Source: Pedobacter cryoconitis
GTDB taxonomy: Bacteria; Bacteroidota; Bacteroidia; Sphingobacteriales; Sphingobacteriaceae
Direction: 5' to 3'
Assembly: GCF_014200605.1 (NCBI RefSeq)
Contig: NZ_JACHCE010000013.1
Location: 1 to 64,000, forward strand
DNA length: 64,000 nucleotides
Of the stretch, positions 7,209 to 15,888 are shown one piece after another. Below the pieces are notes generated by a model. That model was not told the origin of the DNA. It worked only from the letters and a program-made list of their open reading frames with translations, and ran no database searches. The stretch's first letter is position 1. The number at the start of each line of letters is the position of its first letter. The translations under genes and the position numbers were made by a program.

Positions 7209-7232
7209 AACCGGGACAGCAATGCCCGGTTA
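7209..7232 (-). terminator. Terminator of the dxr-rseP-hscB run
   Basis: On the minus strand AACCGGG pairs with CCCGGTT and is followed by TTTCTATTTTT. It lies 35 bp past the hscB stop. Confidence 0.65.
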
Positions 7233-7266
7233 TCTTTATTTTTTACATTGAAGGGACACCTATCCC

Positions 7267-7791
7267 CTATTCCAGCTTAAGCAAGCTATCATTGATCCTG
7301 TTCAAATATTTCTTTCTATAATACAAATCCTTTACAGCAGACAGTATCGTAGCCTCAGCGTCTTTATTCTGCGCATCAAAGGCAATGAACAAACGATCCA
7401 GTTCCAGCTGCATAGCTGAAGCAATTTTTTCTACTTCTTTTTTGATATTTTCCAGCTTAACCGCATCCGGCTCAAACTGTAATTCCATCAAAGCCTCATT
7501 TACATCCATCATTTCCATCAGGAAATCCTGGGGCAGAGAATAATTCTCCCCCTCTGTCAGTATCCCTTTTAATTCAAGAATATAATGAAGACGCTTCTGC
7601 GGATCGCTCAGTACCTGGTAAGCTTTATTATTGAGTGTAGATAATTCCAGTACCTCATCCTGCTTTTCAGTAGAATGATTGATATAAAAATCAGGATGAA
7701 ACTTTTTACTCAGCGCATAAAATTGCTGTTTGACCAGTCCGGCATCCGGATTAAATGATACCGGAAGGTTATAAAACTCAAAATAGTTCAT
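7267..7791 (-). CDS. hscB: Fe-S cluster assembly co-chaperone HscB
   Basis: A 174-aa J-domain protein that delivers the scaffold IscU to the Hsp70 HscA and stimulates its ATPase. The N terminus holds the J domain of HscB type (FEFYNLPVSF, KKFHPDFY with the HPD triad at about 32-34, NKAYQVLSDPQKRLHYIL). The C-terminal half is the three-helix scaffold-binding domain. Length is normal. It is the last gene of the run behind rseP (5 bp gap). The partner hscA is about 49 kb away, at 56381, instead of adjacent. Confidence 0.92.
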   Translation of the reverse strand: MNYFEFYNLPVSFNPDAGLVKQQFYALSKKFHPDFYINHSTEKQDEVLELSTLNNKAYQVLSDPQKRLHYILELKGILTEGENYSLPQDFLMEMMDVNEALMELQFEPDAVKLENIKKEVEKIASAMQLELDRLFIAFDAQNKDAEATILSAVKDLYYRKKYLNRINDSLLKLE

Positions 7792-7796
7792 GGCCG

Positions 7797-9128
7797 CTAC
7801 TGGATAAAGGCTTTGAAAATATCGTTACCGAGCACAAATACCATTAAACTCAGCAGGATTACAAAACCAACCATTTGTGCGCCTTCCAGGAATTTATCAC
7901 TTACAGGTTTTCCTTTGATCATTTCAACAATCAGAAAGACCACATGTCCACCATCTAATGCAGGAATTGGCAATAAGTTCATAAACGCAAGCGCAATAGA
8001 AATTAAAGCTGTAGAAGCCCAGAAATGTGACCAGATCCAAACCCCGCCATAAACCTTTTGTGCTAATGCAACCGGGCCGGCAAAAGCTTTATTCGCTTTA
8101 ATCTTACCAGTTAATACTTTCCATATCCCTTTTCCATTATCTGTAAATGTAATCCATGCCTGATTTACACCAATTGGCAATGCTTCAAAGAAACCATAAT
8201 TAACTGTTTCAAACTTAATCTGATTTGGATTAAAAGCTATACCAATTGTTCCTACGCTATCCGTATTCACTTCGAAATTCATTTTCTCTGTTCCACGTAA
8301 AGCTTCAACAACTACTTTTTTGCTCTTCTCCTTTTTCAATTCTCTGCGCATATCCGCATCAAACTTCACAGGTATGTTGTTAACAGCTATAATCCGGTCA
8401 CCTTTTTGCATACCTGCTTTAGCAGCAGAACGGCCAGCCAGAACAGTATCAATAACCGGGCTCAATAATGGGGTACGGCTGATAAATTCTTCCAGACCAA
8501 GATCTGCAACCTTATTTAAAAGATTATCGGGAACTTTGATATCCAGAGTTTTACCATCACGGACAACAGTCAGGTTTGTATTGTCCAATAATACTTTTGA
8601 ACTGGTCAGTTCATCAAAACGGATAACTTTTTTACCATTTACCGCAATAATGTGGTCACCTTGTTTCAATCCGATTCCCATTCCTATACTTCCAGGATTA
8701 ATCCCATTCTTTACAGAACTGTTTGGAATAAAGGTTTCGCCGAATTTGAAGGTTAACATCCAGAAAATGAAAATACCAACCACAATGTTTACAATAATAC
8801 CTGCAAGCATAACGATTAAGCGCTGCCATGCTGGTTTAGATCTGAATTCCCATGGCTGAGGAGGCAACGCCATCTGCTCTTTATCCATAGATTCATCTAT
8901 CATTCCGGCAATTTTCACATAACCACCCAAAGGCAGCCATCCAATTCCATACTCTACGCCACCACGTTTGATGCTGAATAATTTCACACCCCATGCGTCA
9001 AAAAACAGATAGAATTTCTCAACTTTAATACCGAAGGCACGCGCCGCAAGAAAATGTCCTAATTCGTGCAAGATTACTAATATTGATAATCCCAGTAACA
9101 ACTGGGCAACCATAATTAATCCGTTCAT
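7797..9128 (-). CDS. rseP: RIP metalloprotease RseP (site-2 protease)
   Basis: A 443-aa inner-membrane zinc protease that cleaves transmembrane substrates such as anti-sigma factors. The zinc motif HELGH is at 21-25 in the first helix; the third ligand lies in NLLPIPALDGGH (Asp392). Between them are two PDZ-like domains (around IGLKQGDHIIAVNGKKV and AAKAGMQKGDRIIAVNNIPV). Four transmembrane segments are visible. It is 28 bp downstream of dxr, an association seen in many bacteria (dxr-rseP), and 5 bp before hscB. Confidence 0.95.
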   Translation of the reverse strand: MNGLIMVAQLLLGLSILVILHELGHFLAARAFGIKVEKFYLFFDAWGVKLFSIKRGGVEYGIGWLPLGGYVKIAGMIDESMDKEQMALPPQPWEFRSKPAWQRLIVMLAGIIVNIVVGIFIFWMLTFKFGETFIPNSSVKNGINPGSIGMGIGLKQGDHIIAVNGKKVIRFDELTSSKVLLDNTNLTVVRDGKTLDIKVPDNLLNKVADLGLEEFISRTPLLSPVIDTVLAGRSAAKAGMQKGDRIIAVNNIPVKFDADMRRELKKEKSKKVVVEALRGTEKMNFEVNTDSVGTIGIAFNPNQIKFETVNYGFFEALPIGVNQAWITFTDNGKGIWKVLTGKIKANKAFAGPVALAQKVYGGVWIWSHFWASTALISIALAFMNLLPIPALDGGHVVFLIVEMIKGKPVSDKFLEGAQMVGFVILLSLMVFVLGNDIFKAFIQ

Positions 9129-9156
9129 ATTTTATATCGTGTTTTACTTTTGAATA

Positions 9157-10323
9157 TTAGATCGCTAAATGTTTTTTTGTTACTAACTGACGGGCAAATA
9201 TACGCGTATGCTGGTCAGTTTCTAAATAATTGTTCAGGCTGGGCTCCTGAATAAAGGTCAGATCAGACATACACTGCTCAATTACATCGCTCATTTCGAG
9301 AAATCCGATGCGGTCATTCAGGAATGCATCTACAACCACTTCATTGGCTGCATTGATAATACAAGGCATATTTCCGCCTCTTTTAAGTGCTGTATAGGCC
9401 AGACCAAGGTTACGGAAAGTATCCATATCAGGTTTATAAAACGTTAACTCAGGATAATCCATGAAATTAAAACGTGGAAATTTACTTTCTATTCTCTTTG
9501 GATAAGCCATAGAATAGTGAATAGGCAGTTTCATATCCGGTACCCCCATTTGTGCTTTCATTGATCCATCATTAAATTGTACGATAGAATGAATCACAGA
9601 CTGAGGATGTACAATCACATCGATCTGACTGATATCCAGATTAAACAACCATTTGGCCTCAATTACTTCCAGCCCCTTGTTCATCAGGGTAGCAGAATCA
9701 ATTGTGATTTTTGAGCCCATCACCCAGTTAGGATGCTTTAAAGCTTGTTCTTTCTTAACCTTTTCTACAAAACTGCGGTCTTTGCCTCTGAAAGGCCCGC
9801 CAGAAGCTGTGATATATATTTTTTCAATAGTATCCAGGTCTTCACCAACCAGGCATTGAAAGATAGCAGAGTGTTCAGAATCTACCGGGATAATGGTTAC
9901 CCCATTTTCTATAGCCAGTTGCGTGATCAGTTCACCTGCAACCACAAGTGTCTCTTTATTGGCTAACCCAATATTTTTTTTCGCTTTTATTGCAGCAATT
10001 GTAGGTCTTAAACCTACGGACCCCATAATTGCAGTCAGCACGAAATCTGCAGCAGGTAAAGAAGCTGCTTCACAAAGCGCGTCTTCCCCGCAAAGCACAT
10101 TTATCCCTTGAGCTGAAAGTACGTTTTTCACCTGAGCATACCCGCTATCATCGCCAATTACAACCAGTTCAGGTTTAAATTCAAGGGCCTGCTGAATAAG
10201 CAGGTCTGCATTTGCATTTGCTGTCAGCGCACTTACCTTATATAATTCAGGATTCGCACGGATGACATCCAGTGCCTGGGTACCAACAGATCCTGTGGAC
10301 CCCAGTATTGCTATATTTTTCAA
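9157..10323 (-). CDS. dxr: 1-deoxy-D-xylulose-5-phosphate reductoisomerase
   Basis: The 388-aa second enzyme of the MEP isoprenoid pathway, converting DXP to 2-C-methyl-D-erythritol 4-phosphate with NADPH. The N terminus has the dinucleotide loop GSTGSVGTQALDVI; LANKETLVVAGE and VDSEHSAIFQC mark the catalytic domain with its metal-binding Asp and Glu; ASGGPFRG and HPNWVMGSKITIDSATLMNKG are diagnostic. Length is normal. Its start overlaps the GH3 gene stop by 4 bases, implying translational coupling. Confidence 0.96.
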   Translation of the reverse strand: MKNIAILGSTGSVGTQALDVIRANPELYKVSALTANANADLLIQQALEFKPELVVIGDDSGYAQVKNVLSAQGINVLCGEDALCEAASLPAADFVLTAIMGSVGLRPTIAAIKAKKNIGLANKETLVVAGELITQLAIENGVTIIPVDSEHSAIFQCLVGEDLDTIEKIYITASGGPFRGKDRSFVEKVKKEQALKHPNWVMGSKITIDSATLMNKGLEVIEAKWLFNLDISQIDVIVHPQSVIHSIVQFNDGSMKAQMGVPDMKLPIHYSMAYPKRIESKFPRFNFMDYPELTFYKPDMDTFRNLGLAYTALKRGGNMPCIINAANEVVVDAFLNDRIGFLEMSDVIEQCMSDLTFIQEPSLNNYLETDQHTRIFARQLVTKKHLAI

Positions 10324-11825
10324 ATTGTATTCATCAAATTAATCAGGCTGTCTGCAATCTTTCTATCGTTAGACAGACGGGGAACTTTATTCTGCCCCCC
10401 CAGCTTACCTTCAGAACGCATATAAGTTACAAATGCGTCTTTTTGTAAGGTCCGAATAACCAGTGGCTGCAGAATTTTGCCTTCAATGAGGTCAAAGTAG
10501 TAAATATTTTTTTGTTGTAATGCCTTATCTACTTTTTTACTAAAGGCATGAAGATCTTCAGGAGCCTTAGAAAATTCTATAAACCATTCATGGTAAGGTA
10601 ATTCTCCGGCATCAGGATTCACCTGGGGGGCTACAGTAAATTCTGTAATTCCTACCCCCTGTTCATTGGCAACTGATAAAAGAGCCTGTTCAACCTCTTC
10701 TCCGATTACATGTTCACCAAAAGCTGAAATAAAATGTTTAATCCGGCCGGTCACGTAAATCTTATAAGGATTCTTAGAGACAAATTTAACCGTATCACCA
10801 ATACTATAACCCCACAATCCAGCATTGGTATTTAATATCAAAGCATAGTTTTTATCCAGTTCAACTTCTTCCAGACTCAAACGTGCAGGGTTATCATTAT
10901 AGTATTCATCGGCAGGGATAAATTCATAAAACATACCCGCTTTAGCCAGCAGCAGCAGACTTTTATCCTGCTGACTATCCTGATAGGCGATAAATCCTTC
11001 AGAAGCCGGATAAGTCTCTATGGAATCAATCTTTCTGCCTATACTATTTTCAATTTTTGCACGGTAAGGTTCATAATTTACCCCTCCATAAACAAAAAGC
11101 TGAAAGTTCTTAAAGATTTCTTTAATCTGTTTACCACCCGATTTTTCTATCAGCCTATCAAAATACATCTGTACCCAGGGTGGAATCCCTGATATCAGTG
11201 TCATATCCTGATGATAAGTTTCGCTGACAATAGCATCTACCTTTTCTTCCCAGTCTTCAATGCAGTTGGTCTGATAAGATGGCAATCTGTTTTTTTGTAA
11301 ATAAGCAGGGACAAGATTGGCAACAATGCCAGACAAACGGCCTACTTTAATTCCGTTTTTTTCAGTCATTACAGGACTTCCCTGTAAAAATATCATTTTA
11401 CCATTTACAAAGTCAGCATTTCCGGTTTCATGTATATAAGTCAGCAATGCATTGCGTGCAGCTTTAAGATGCTCTGGCATTGACTCTTTAGAAATAGGAA
11501 TGTATTTTGCCCCGGAAGTCGTACCGGAAGTTTTTGCAAAGTAAGCGGGTTTCCCCTTCCACATCACATCTTTCTCTCCAGCTACAACCCTGTCAATATA
11601 AGGCCTCAACTGCTCATAATCCCTTATCGGAACCTGTTTCTTGAAATCTTCGTAATTTTTTACAGATGAAAATTGATGGTCTTTACCGAAAGCAGTATTC
11701 TTTGCCGAATCGATTAACTGCAGGAGCGTCTCCTTTTGTGCAGTTACCGCATCTTTTTTCCATTTATTTACCCCTTTTACAATAAAGGCCGCAAACGGTT
11801 TACTTAATGCCGCTTTTAATCCCAT
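10320..11825 (-). CDS. GH3 family acyl-adenylating protein
   Basis: A 501-aa member of the GH3 (auxin-responsive promoter) family of the ANL adenylate-forming superfamily. Plant members join amino acids to hormone acids via acyl-AMP; bacterial members have no assigned substrate. The ATP-binding motif TSGTTSGAKYIP lies at 99-110, followed by the central YPASEGFIAYQ, then NTNAGLWGYSIGDTVKF and VTGRIKHFISAFGEHV leading to the C-terminal domain. Length is near the plant family's. It overlaps dxr by 4 bp and follows the membrane protein by 8 bp, so it is co-expressed with envelope and isoprenoid genes. The function is unknown. Confidence 0.88.
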   Translation of the reverse strand: MGLKAALSKPFAAFIVKGVNKWKKDAVTAQKETLLQLIDSAKNTAFGKDHQFSSVKNYEDFKKQVPIRDYEQLRPYIDRVVAGEKDVMWKGKPAYFAKTSGTTSGAKYIPISKESMPEHLKAARNALLTYIHETGNADFVNGKMIFLQGSPVMTEKNGIKVGRLSGIVANLVPAYLQKNRLPSYQTNCIEDWEEKVDAIVSETYHQDMTLISGIPPWVQMYFDRLIEKSGGKQIKEIFKNFQLFVYGGVNYEPYRAKIENSIGRKIDSIETYPASEGFIAYQDSQQDKSLLLLAKAGMFYEFIPADEYYNDNPARLSLEEVELDKNYALILNTNAGLWGYSIGDTVKFVSKNPYKIYVTGRIKHFISAFGEHVIGEEVEQALLSVANEQGVGITEFTVAPQVNPDAGELPYHEWFIEFSKAPEDLHAFSKKVDKALQQKNIYYFDLIEGKILQPLVIRTLQKDAFVTYMRSEGKLGGQNKVPRLSNDRKIADSLINLMNTI

Positions 11826-11833
11826 AAACTGTG

Positions 11834-12619
11834 TTAGACTATGTTATGAATAATATCATTCTCATCACCTCTGTAAGCGCCCATCATCATTCTATAAGCG
11901 ATGGTTAAAGCTACACTGGATAAAGGAACAATAATAAATGAGCTCAATATGTTTACAAAAAAAGCAATTACCGGCCATTGCAGGTAATTCAAAAATAAAT
12001 ACAATACATGAAATCCACCTAAAACAAGTAATAACATGACTATTTTGGTGAAATTTCCTTTAGTAATGGCCAGACTGAATTTTAAAGAGCCAAATGGCGG
12101 CTGATTCTTATCAATGATAAAGAAAGGAAAAAATGAAATACGTACCCAGGTAATAAATATAGCTACAATACCTACCGATACCGCAATATTGGTAATCACA
12201 GCCAACTTAATCCCTGTATAGATAAATGGAAAAGCGACCAGAATAACCACTGCATAAACACCGATAATAACCAGCATAAAGTAAAACATCCCCATAATAA
12301 ACCGGATGATTTGCTGACGGGTAGGCAATGTGCTGACAATACTTACATCTTTCTCCTCATTATCGAGCAGATGAAATATGTATTTCAACAAAGACAGATT
12401 GATTGTAAAATACAATAAAGCAAAAAAGAAGGCCATTAATATGCTTAACCCTTTATTGACATCTTTCAGAAAGAATGCCATTAAACTGGATGCATTAGAA
12501 GTAATGAACATCAGAAAACATAAAGTAGCAATGGAAAAATAATTCCTCTTTGTTACTTCCCAGGCTTTGCGGATAACTACATTCACTATAAATGTGCTCT
12601 CCTTTAAAAAGTTTATCAT
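11834..12619 (-). CDS. Polytopic membrane protein, unknown function
   Basis: A 261-aa protein with about six hydrophobic segments, spaced as in DUF4013/DUF975-like membrane proteins: an initial amphipathic part (IRKAWEVTKRNYFSIATL), a cytoplasmic loop near 90-105, paired helices, and a short polar tail. I do not recognise a specific family. Its start overlaps the stop of the upstream glycosyltransferase by 4 bases and it is 8 bp before the GH3 gene, so it belongs to the same operon. A role in glycan or lipid handling is only suggested by neighbours. Confidence 0.75.
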   Translation of the reverse strand: MINFLKESTFIVNVVIRKAWEVTKRNYFSIATLCFLMFITSNASSLMAFFLKDVNKGLSILMAFFFALLYFTINLSLLKYIFHLLDNEEKDVSIVSTLPTRQQIIRFIMGMFYFMLVIIGVYAVVILVAFPFIYTGIKLAVITNIAVSVGIVAIFITWVRISFFPFFIIDKNQPPFGSLKFSLAITKGNFTKIVMLLLVLGGFHVLYLFLNYLQWPVIAFFVNILSSFIIVPLSSVALTIAYRMMMGAYRGDENDIIHNIV

Positions 12620-13584
12620 TGTTTTTTAAGTACTATTCTTTTGAAAAAATCTTGTATAAATCCTAATCCGTAAGCTGTCAATTGTATGAATGAGGAAATA
12701 ATACTCAAAAATGCAACTTTCAACGATTTATTAAGCACCAGCGAATGAAAAAATATCAGCATAAAGTATACCAGAAGAAAAATATTCCCCAAATATGCCA
12801 GAGGCGGATAAATTATGTTCAATAATAAAACAGATATGATACCTAAAGTGAATACAGCCGGAAAAAAATGCACCAATTTCAGCTCAGAAGGAAAATGCTT
12901 ATAGATATTAATTCGGGCACGGCCAAAAAAGTGAATTTGCTTATAAAACTGGAACATACTTGTTCTTCGTTTATGAAAAACCTTAGCGCCGGGAATCAAT
13001 CCGATCTTAAATCCACTCTGATGAATCCGGATACTATATTCAATATCCTCTCCCAGCCTGGTTAATTTAAAACCACCGACTTTTTCCCAGACCTTTCTGG
13101 AAACCCCCATATTGAAACTGCGCGGATGAAACTGACCAACATGTTTTTTATTTCCCCTGATCCCGCCAGTGGTAAAAACTGAAGTCATCCCATAACTGAT
13201 CGCTTTCTGTACCGGGGTAAAACTATCATGAGCTGCATCCGGGCCGCCATAGGCATCAAGATCATGGTCATATAAATAATCTTTAACAGTTTCCAGGTAA
13301 TCGTGCGGAATCAGACAATCAGAATCAAAAATGATAAAGTAATCACCTTTTGCTCTTTCAAAACCATAATTTCTGGCAAAGCCCTGCCCTTCGTTTGGTT
13401 TGAAGAAATATTTAATATCCAGTTTATCTGCATACCTGTTTACAATTTCCTTTGCTGTTAATGAAGATCCGTCTTCAATCACAACAACTTCAAATTGCGT
13501 ATAAGTTTGCAGACAAAGTGTGGCCAGCAGTTCGTCAATCTCCTGCGGCCTGTTATATAAAGGAATGATGATCGAGAAAAACAT
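12616..13584 (-). CDS. Family 2 glycosyltransferase, membrane anchored
   Basis: A 322-aa GT-A type transferase. The N terminus has SIIIPLYNRPQEI and VVVIEDGSS (nucleotide binding), FIIFDSDCLIP supplies the DxD-like metal motif, and LGEDIEYSIRIHQ looks like the acceptor-side ED motif. Two hydrophobic segments near the C terminus (about 235-300) anchor it in the membrane. It lies 2 bp behind another family 2 enzyme. The donor and acceptor cannot be told; cell-envelope glycan or glycolipid synthesis is likely. Confidence 0.88.
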   Translation of the reverse strand: MFFSIIIPLYNRPQEIDELLATLCLQTYTQFEVVVIEDGSSLTAKEIVNRYADKLDIKYFFKPNEGQGFARNYGFERAKGDYFIIFDSDCLIPHDYLETVKDYLYDHDLDAYGGPDAAHDSFTPVQKAISYGMTSVFTTGGIRGNKKHVGQFHPRSFNMGVSRKVWEKVGGFKLTRLGEDIEYSIRIHQSGFKIGLIPGAKVFHKRRTSMFQFYKQIHFFGRARINIYKHFPSELKLVHFFPAVFTLGIISVLLLNIIYPPLAYLGNIFLLVYFMLIFFHSLVLNKSLKVAFLSIISSFIQLTAYGLGFIQDFFKRIVLKKQ

Positions 13585-13586
13585 GA

Positions 13587-14540
13587 TTAAAGAATTTCTT
13601 TTTCTATCAGATATTTATTGCGTTCAGTTGCATTTCTGGTAACCAGTTCAGCCACAAATCCGGTAAGGAAAAGTTGTGAGCCTACAATAATAGCCACTAA
13701 TGCAATATAAAATCCTGGCTGTTCAGTAACCTCTCTTCTGATTGGCAGATTCATGGAGATATGGTATAATTTCTCCCCGATAATCCACAGTGCCATGATG
13801 GTTCCGATCATAAAACTCAGTACACCCAATGAACCAAAGAAGTGCATTGGTCTTTTACCAAATTTCCCAACAAAGAATATAGACAATAAGTCCAGGAAGC
13901 CATTGATAAAACGACTGAAACCAAATTTAGTCACCCCGTATTTACGTGCCCGGTGTTCTACAACCTGCTCTCCGATTTTTTTAAATCCCGCCCATTTAGC
14001 AATTACCGGGATATAACGGTGCATTTCGCCATAAACCTCTATAGTTTTCACTACATCAGAGCGATATGCTTTTAAACCACAATTGAAATCATTCAACTGT
14101 ATCCCGGACATCTTACGTGTCGCAGCATTGAATAATTTAGTAGGAATGGTTTTGGTGATCGGGTCGTAACGTTTCTTTTTCCATCCGGAGATGAGATCAA
14201 ATTTCTCTTCCCTGATTCTGCGGTATAACTCTGGAATTTCATCCGGGCTATCCTGTAAATCAGCATCCATCGTGATAATTACATCACCCTGAGAAGCTTC
14301 AAAAGCTACATTCAGCGCAGCAGATTTTCCGTAGTTACGTCTGAACTTAATCGCTTTTACAGCAGGATAAGTCTTTTTCAATTCCTCAATTACTTGCCAT
14401 GACGTATCTGTACTACCATCATCAACAAAAAGGATCTCATAAGAAAAATTATTGGCGTCCATCACCCTGGCAATCCAGGTGGTCAGTTCGGGCAATGATT
14501 CGTCTTCGTTAAATAAGGGAATGACAACAGAAATATCCAT
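13587..14540 (-). CDS. Polyprenyl-phosphate glycosyltransferase (GtrB/DPM1-like)
   Basis: A 317-aa family 2 transferase of the dolichol/undecaprenyl-phosphate sugar synthase type. It has SVVIPLFNEDESL, ILFVDDGSTD, ITMDADLQDSPDEIP (DxD) and the acceptor loop DFNCGLKAYRSDVV, then two C-terminal transmembrane helices, as in GtrB. Such enzymes load a sugar onto undecaprenyl phosphate for use outside the membrane. An upstream in-frame ATG at 14573 would fall in the hairpin ending the previous gene, so the ATG at 14540 (MDISVVIP) is chosen. It heads the run GT-GT-membrane protein-GH3-dxr-rseP-hscB. Confidence 0.9.
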   Translation of the reverse strand: MDISVVIPLFNEDESLPELTTWIARVMDANNFSYEILFVDDGSTDTSWQVIEELKKTYPAVKAIKFRRNYGKSAALNVAFEASQGDVIITMDADLQDSPDEIPELYRRIREEKFDLISGWKKKRYDPITKTIPTKLFNAATRKMSGIQLNDFNCGLKAYRSDVVKTIEVYGEMHRYIPVIAKWAGFKKIGEQVVEHRARKYGVTKFGFSRFINGFLDLLSIFFVGKFGKRPMHFFGSLGVLSFMIGTIMALWIIGEKLYHISMNLPIRREVTEQPGFYIALVAIIVGSQLFLTGFVAELVTRNATERNKYLIEKEIL

Positions 14541-14564
14541 GCAGGTATAATGTGTATTAAAAAT

Positions 14565-14607
14565 AACGTGCAAATTTTATCAATTAAAATGATAAAACCT
14601 GCACGTT
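14565..14607 (-). terminator. Terminator behind the DUF4199 gene
   Basis: AACGTGCA...TTTTATCA (14565-14582) pairs with TGATAAAA...TGCACGTT (14590-14607), a long imperfect stem on either strand. It separates the BatA-DUF4199 run from the glycosyltransferase run. Confidence 0.6.
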
Positions 14608-14663
14608 TAAAATTTATCTTGTTATTTGACCAGCTTAAAAAGCCCGTTTAAGATTTAAACAGA

Positions 14664-15203
14664 CTAGACAGCAGGGTTCTCTTTTTTCAGTATTGCAGCC
14701 CCGATAAGGCTAAGGACCAATCCGAAAATAGTATAAGTCATGGCTGCACCAAAACCTATAAATATTGCTAAATAAGGTTTCATCATTGCTGCTCCCTTAG
14801 CTGCTTTCTCATTATCTCCGGCCTTTTCAACAGCCATATCAACAGCATGGTCCAGAGCTGTAGGATCAAGTACTTTATAATACAGAACAAATAATACAGC
14901 AATAAATAAACCTGAATAGGCCGCAACCTTAAAGCCAGCCGAAAAAGCCCTGCCAAAAGTGATATAACCACCAAGTTCAGTTTTATGTCTTGTCTGGGCA
15001 TATAAAATGGCCAGAATAAAAGGGACATAAGAACAGATCATACTGATAATCCTGGTTGGAACACTAATATGCTCATCCTGCGTATCAATATTCAGCAGCT
15101 TAAAGATAAAAACCAGTGCCAATGTATATAATGAAAATGCGATAGCTGCCTGGAAAGCAACTTTATTCGGTTTAATTTCTAGTTGTCTTAATTGTTGTTC
15201 CAT
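14664..15203 (-). CDS. DUF4199 domain membrane protein
   Basis: A 179-aa protein with four transmembrane helices (around FQAAIAFSLYTLALVFIF, FILAILYAQT, GLFIAVLFVLYYKVLD and IFIGFGAAMTYTIFGLVLSL), arranged as in DUF4199, a family almost confined to Bacteroidota and of unknown function. The signature ITFGRAFSAGFKVAAYSG lies between helices 2 and 3. The frame extends to 15239 into the upstream gene; the ATG at 15203 (MEQQLRQLEI) avoids that overlap and gives the usual N terminus. It is the last gene of its run. Confidence 0.82.
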   Translation of the reverse strand: MEQQLRQLEIKPNKVAFQAAIAFSLYTLALVFIFKLLNIDTQDEHISVPTRIISMICSYVPFILAILYAQTRHKTELGGYITFGRAFSAGFKVAAYSGLFIAVLFVLYYKVLDPTALDHAVDMAVEKAGDNEKAAKGAAMMKPYLAIFIGFGAAMTYTIFGLVLSLIGAAILKKENPAV

Positions 15204-15213
15204 AAAACCCTGG

Positions 15214-15888
15214 TTAGTTTTTTTCGTTAAAAACAGCAATTAAAGCATATACCGAAGTATCAAATTCTTTATTAGCGCTGAACTCTTCCAAATCTTTAAA
15301 TGCCTGTTCATTTGCTTTTGGCTGATTGAAGAAACTCATAAACGGAACAAATAATTCTTCCATTTCTTCTCCAAGCTCGATCATTGCTTTATGGCTGATG
15401 ATATCTTCAATACTGCTATCTGCTAACTGCTGATTGCTGATCAGATCTTCGTAGATATGGAATTCATCCTGGAATTCATCTTCTTCTACTAATAAGAATT
15501 CTCTTAAGAAATCACCCAGTTCTGGTTTGATCTGCTCATCATGGCACTCATTGATGTATAACAACAGGTTTAATAATTCTGTTCCACGATCAATCGTATC
15601 TTCTTCGATATCTGCCCACTCATCTGTATCCAGGTAATCTTCTTCCAGTTTCTTGATATCACTTGCAAAGAAGTTAATCATCAATAAATCGAAATAAACC
15701 TCTCTCAGCTCATCAAAAGCCGGGTATTCATCAAATACACCATCAAATTCTTCTACCTTTTCTAAAAAGCCCAGGTCTTTGTTAAAAACATCCAGCAAAT
15801 CCTGTTGTAATTTTAAAGAATCATTACCTGAAAGTGCTGCAAATTTATCTAATGAGGCTACAAGAGCACTCTGTACTTTACTATCCAT
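15214..15888 (-). CDS. Acidic soluble protein, unknown function
   Basis: A 224-aa, strongly acidic, probably all-helical protein with no signal peptide and no membrane segment. Acid clusters include LEEDYLDTDEWADIEEDTID and LVEEDEFQDEFHIYED. I do not recognise a family. It overlaps the dihydroorotase-like gene by 8 bases and is followed by the DUF4199 gene, so it is translated as part of that operon. A function linked to those neighbours is only inference. Confidence 0.8.
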   Translation of the reverse strand: MDSKVQSALVASLDKFAALSGNDSLKLQQDLLDVFNKDLGFLEKVEEFDGVFDEYPAFDELREVYFDLLMINFFASDIKKLEEDYLDTDEWADIEEDTIDRGTELLNLLLYINECHDEQIKPELGDFLREFLLVEEDEFQDEFHIYEDLISNQQLADSSIEDIISHKAMIELGEEMEELFVPFMSFFNQPKANEQAFKDLEEFSANKEFDTSVYALIAVFNEKN

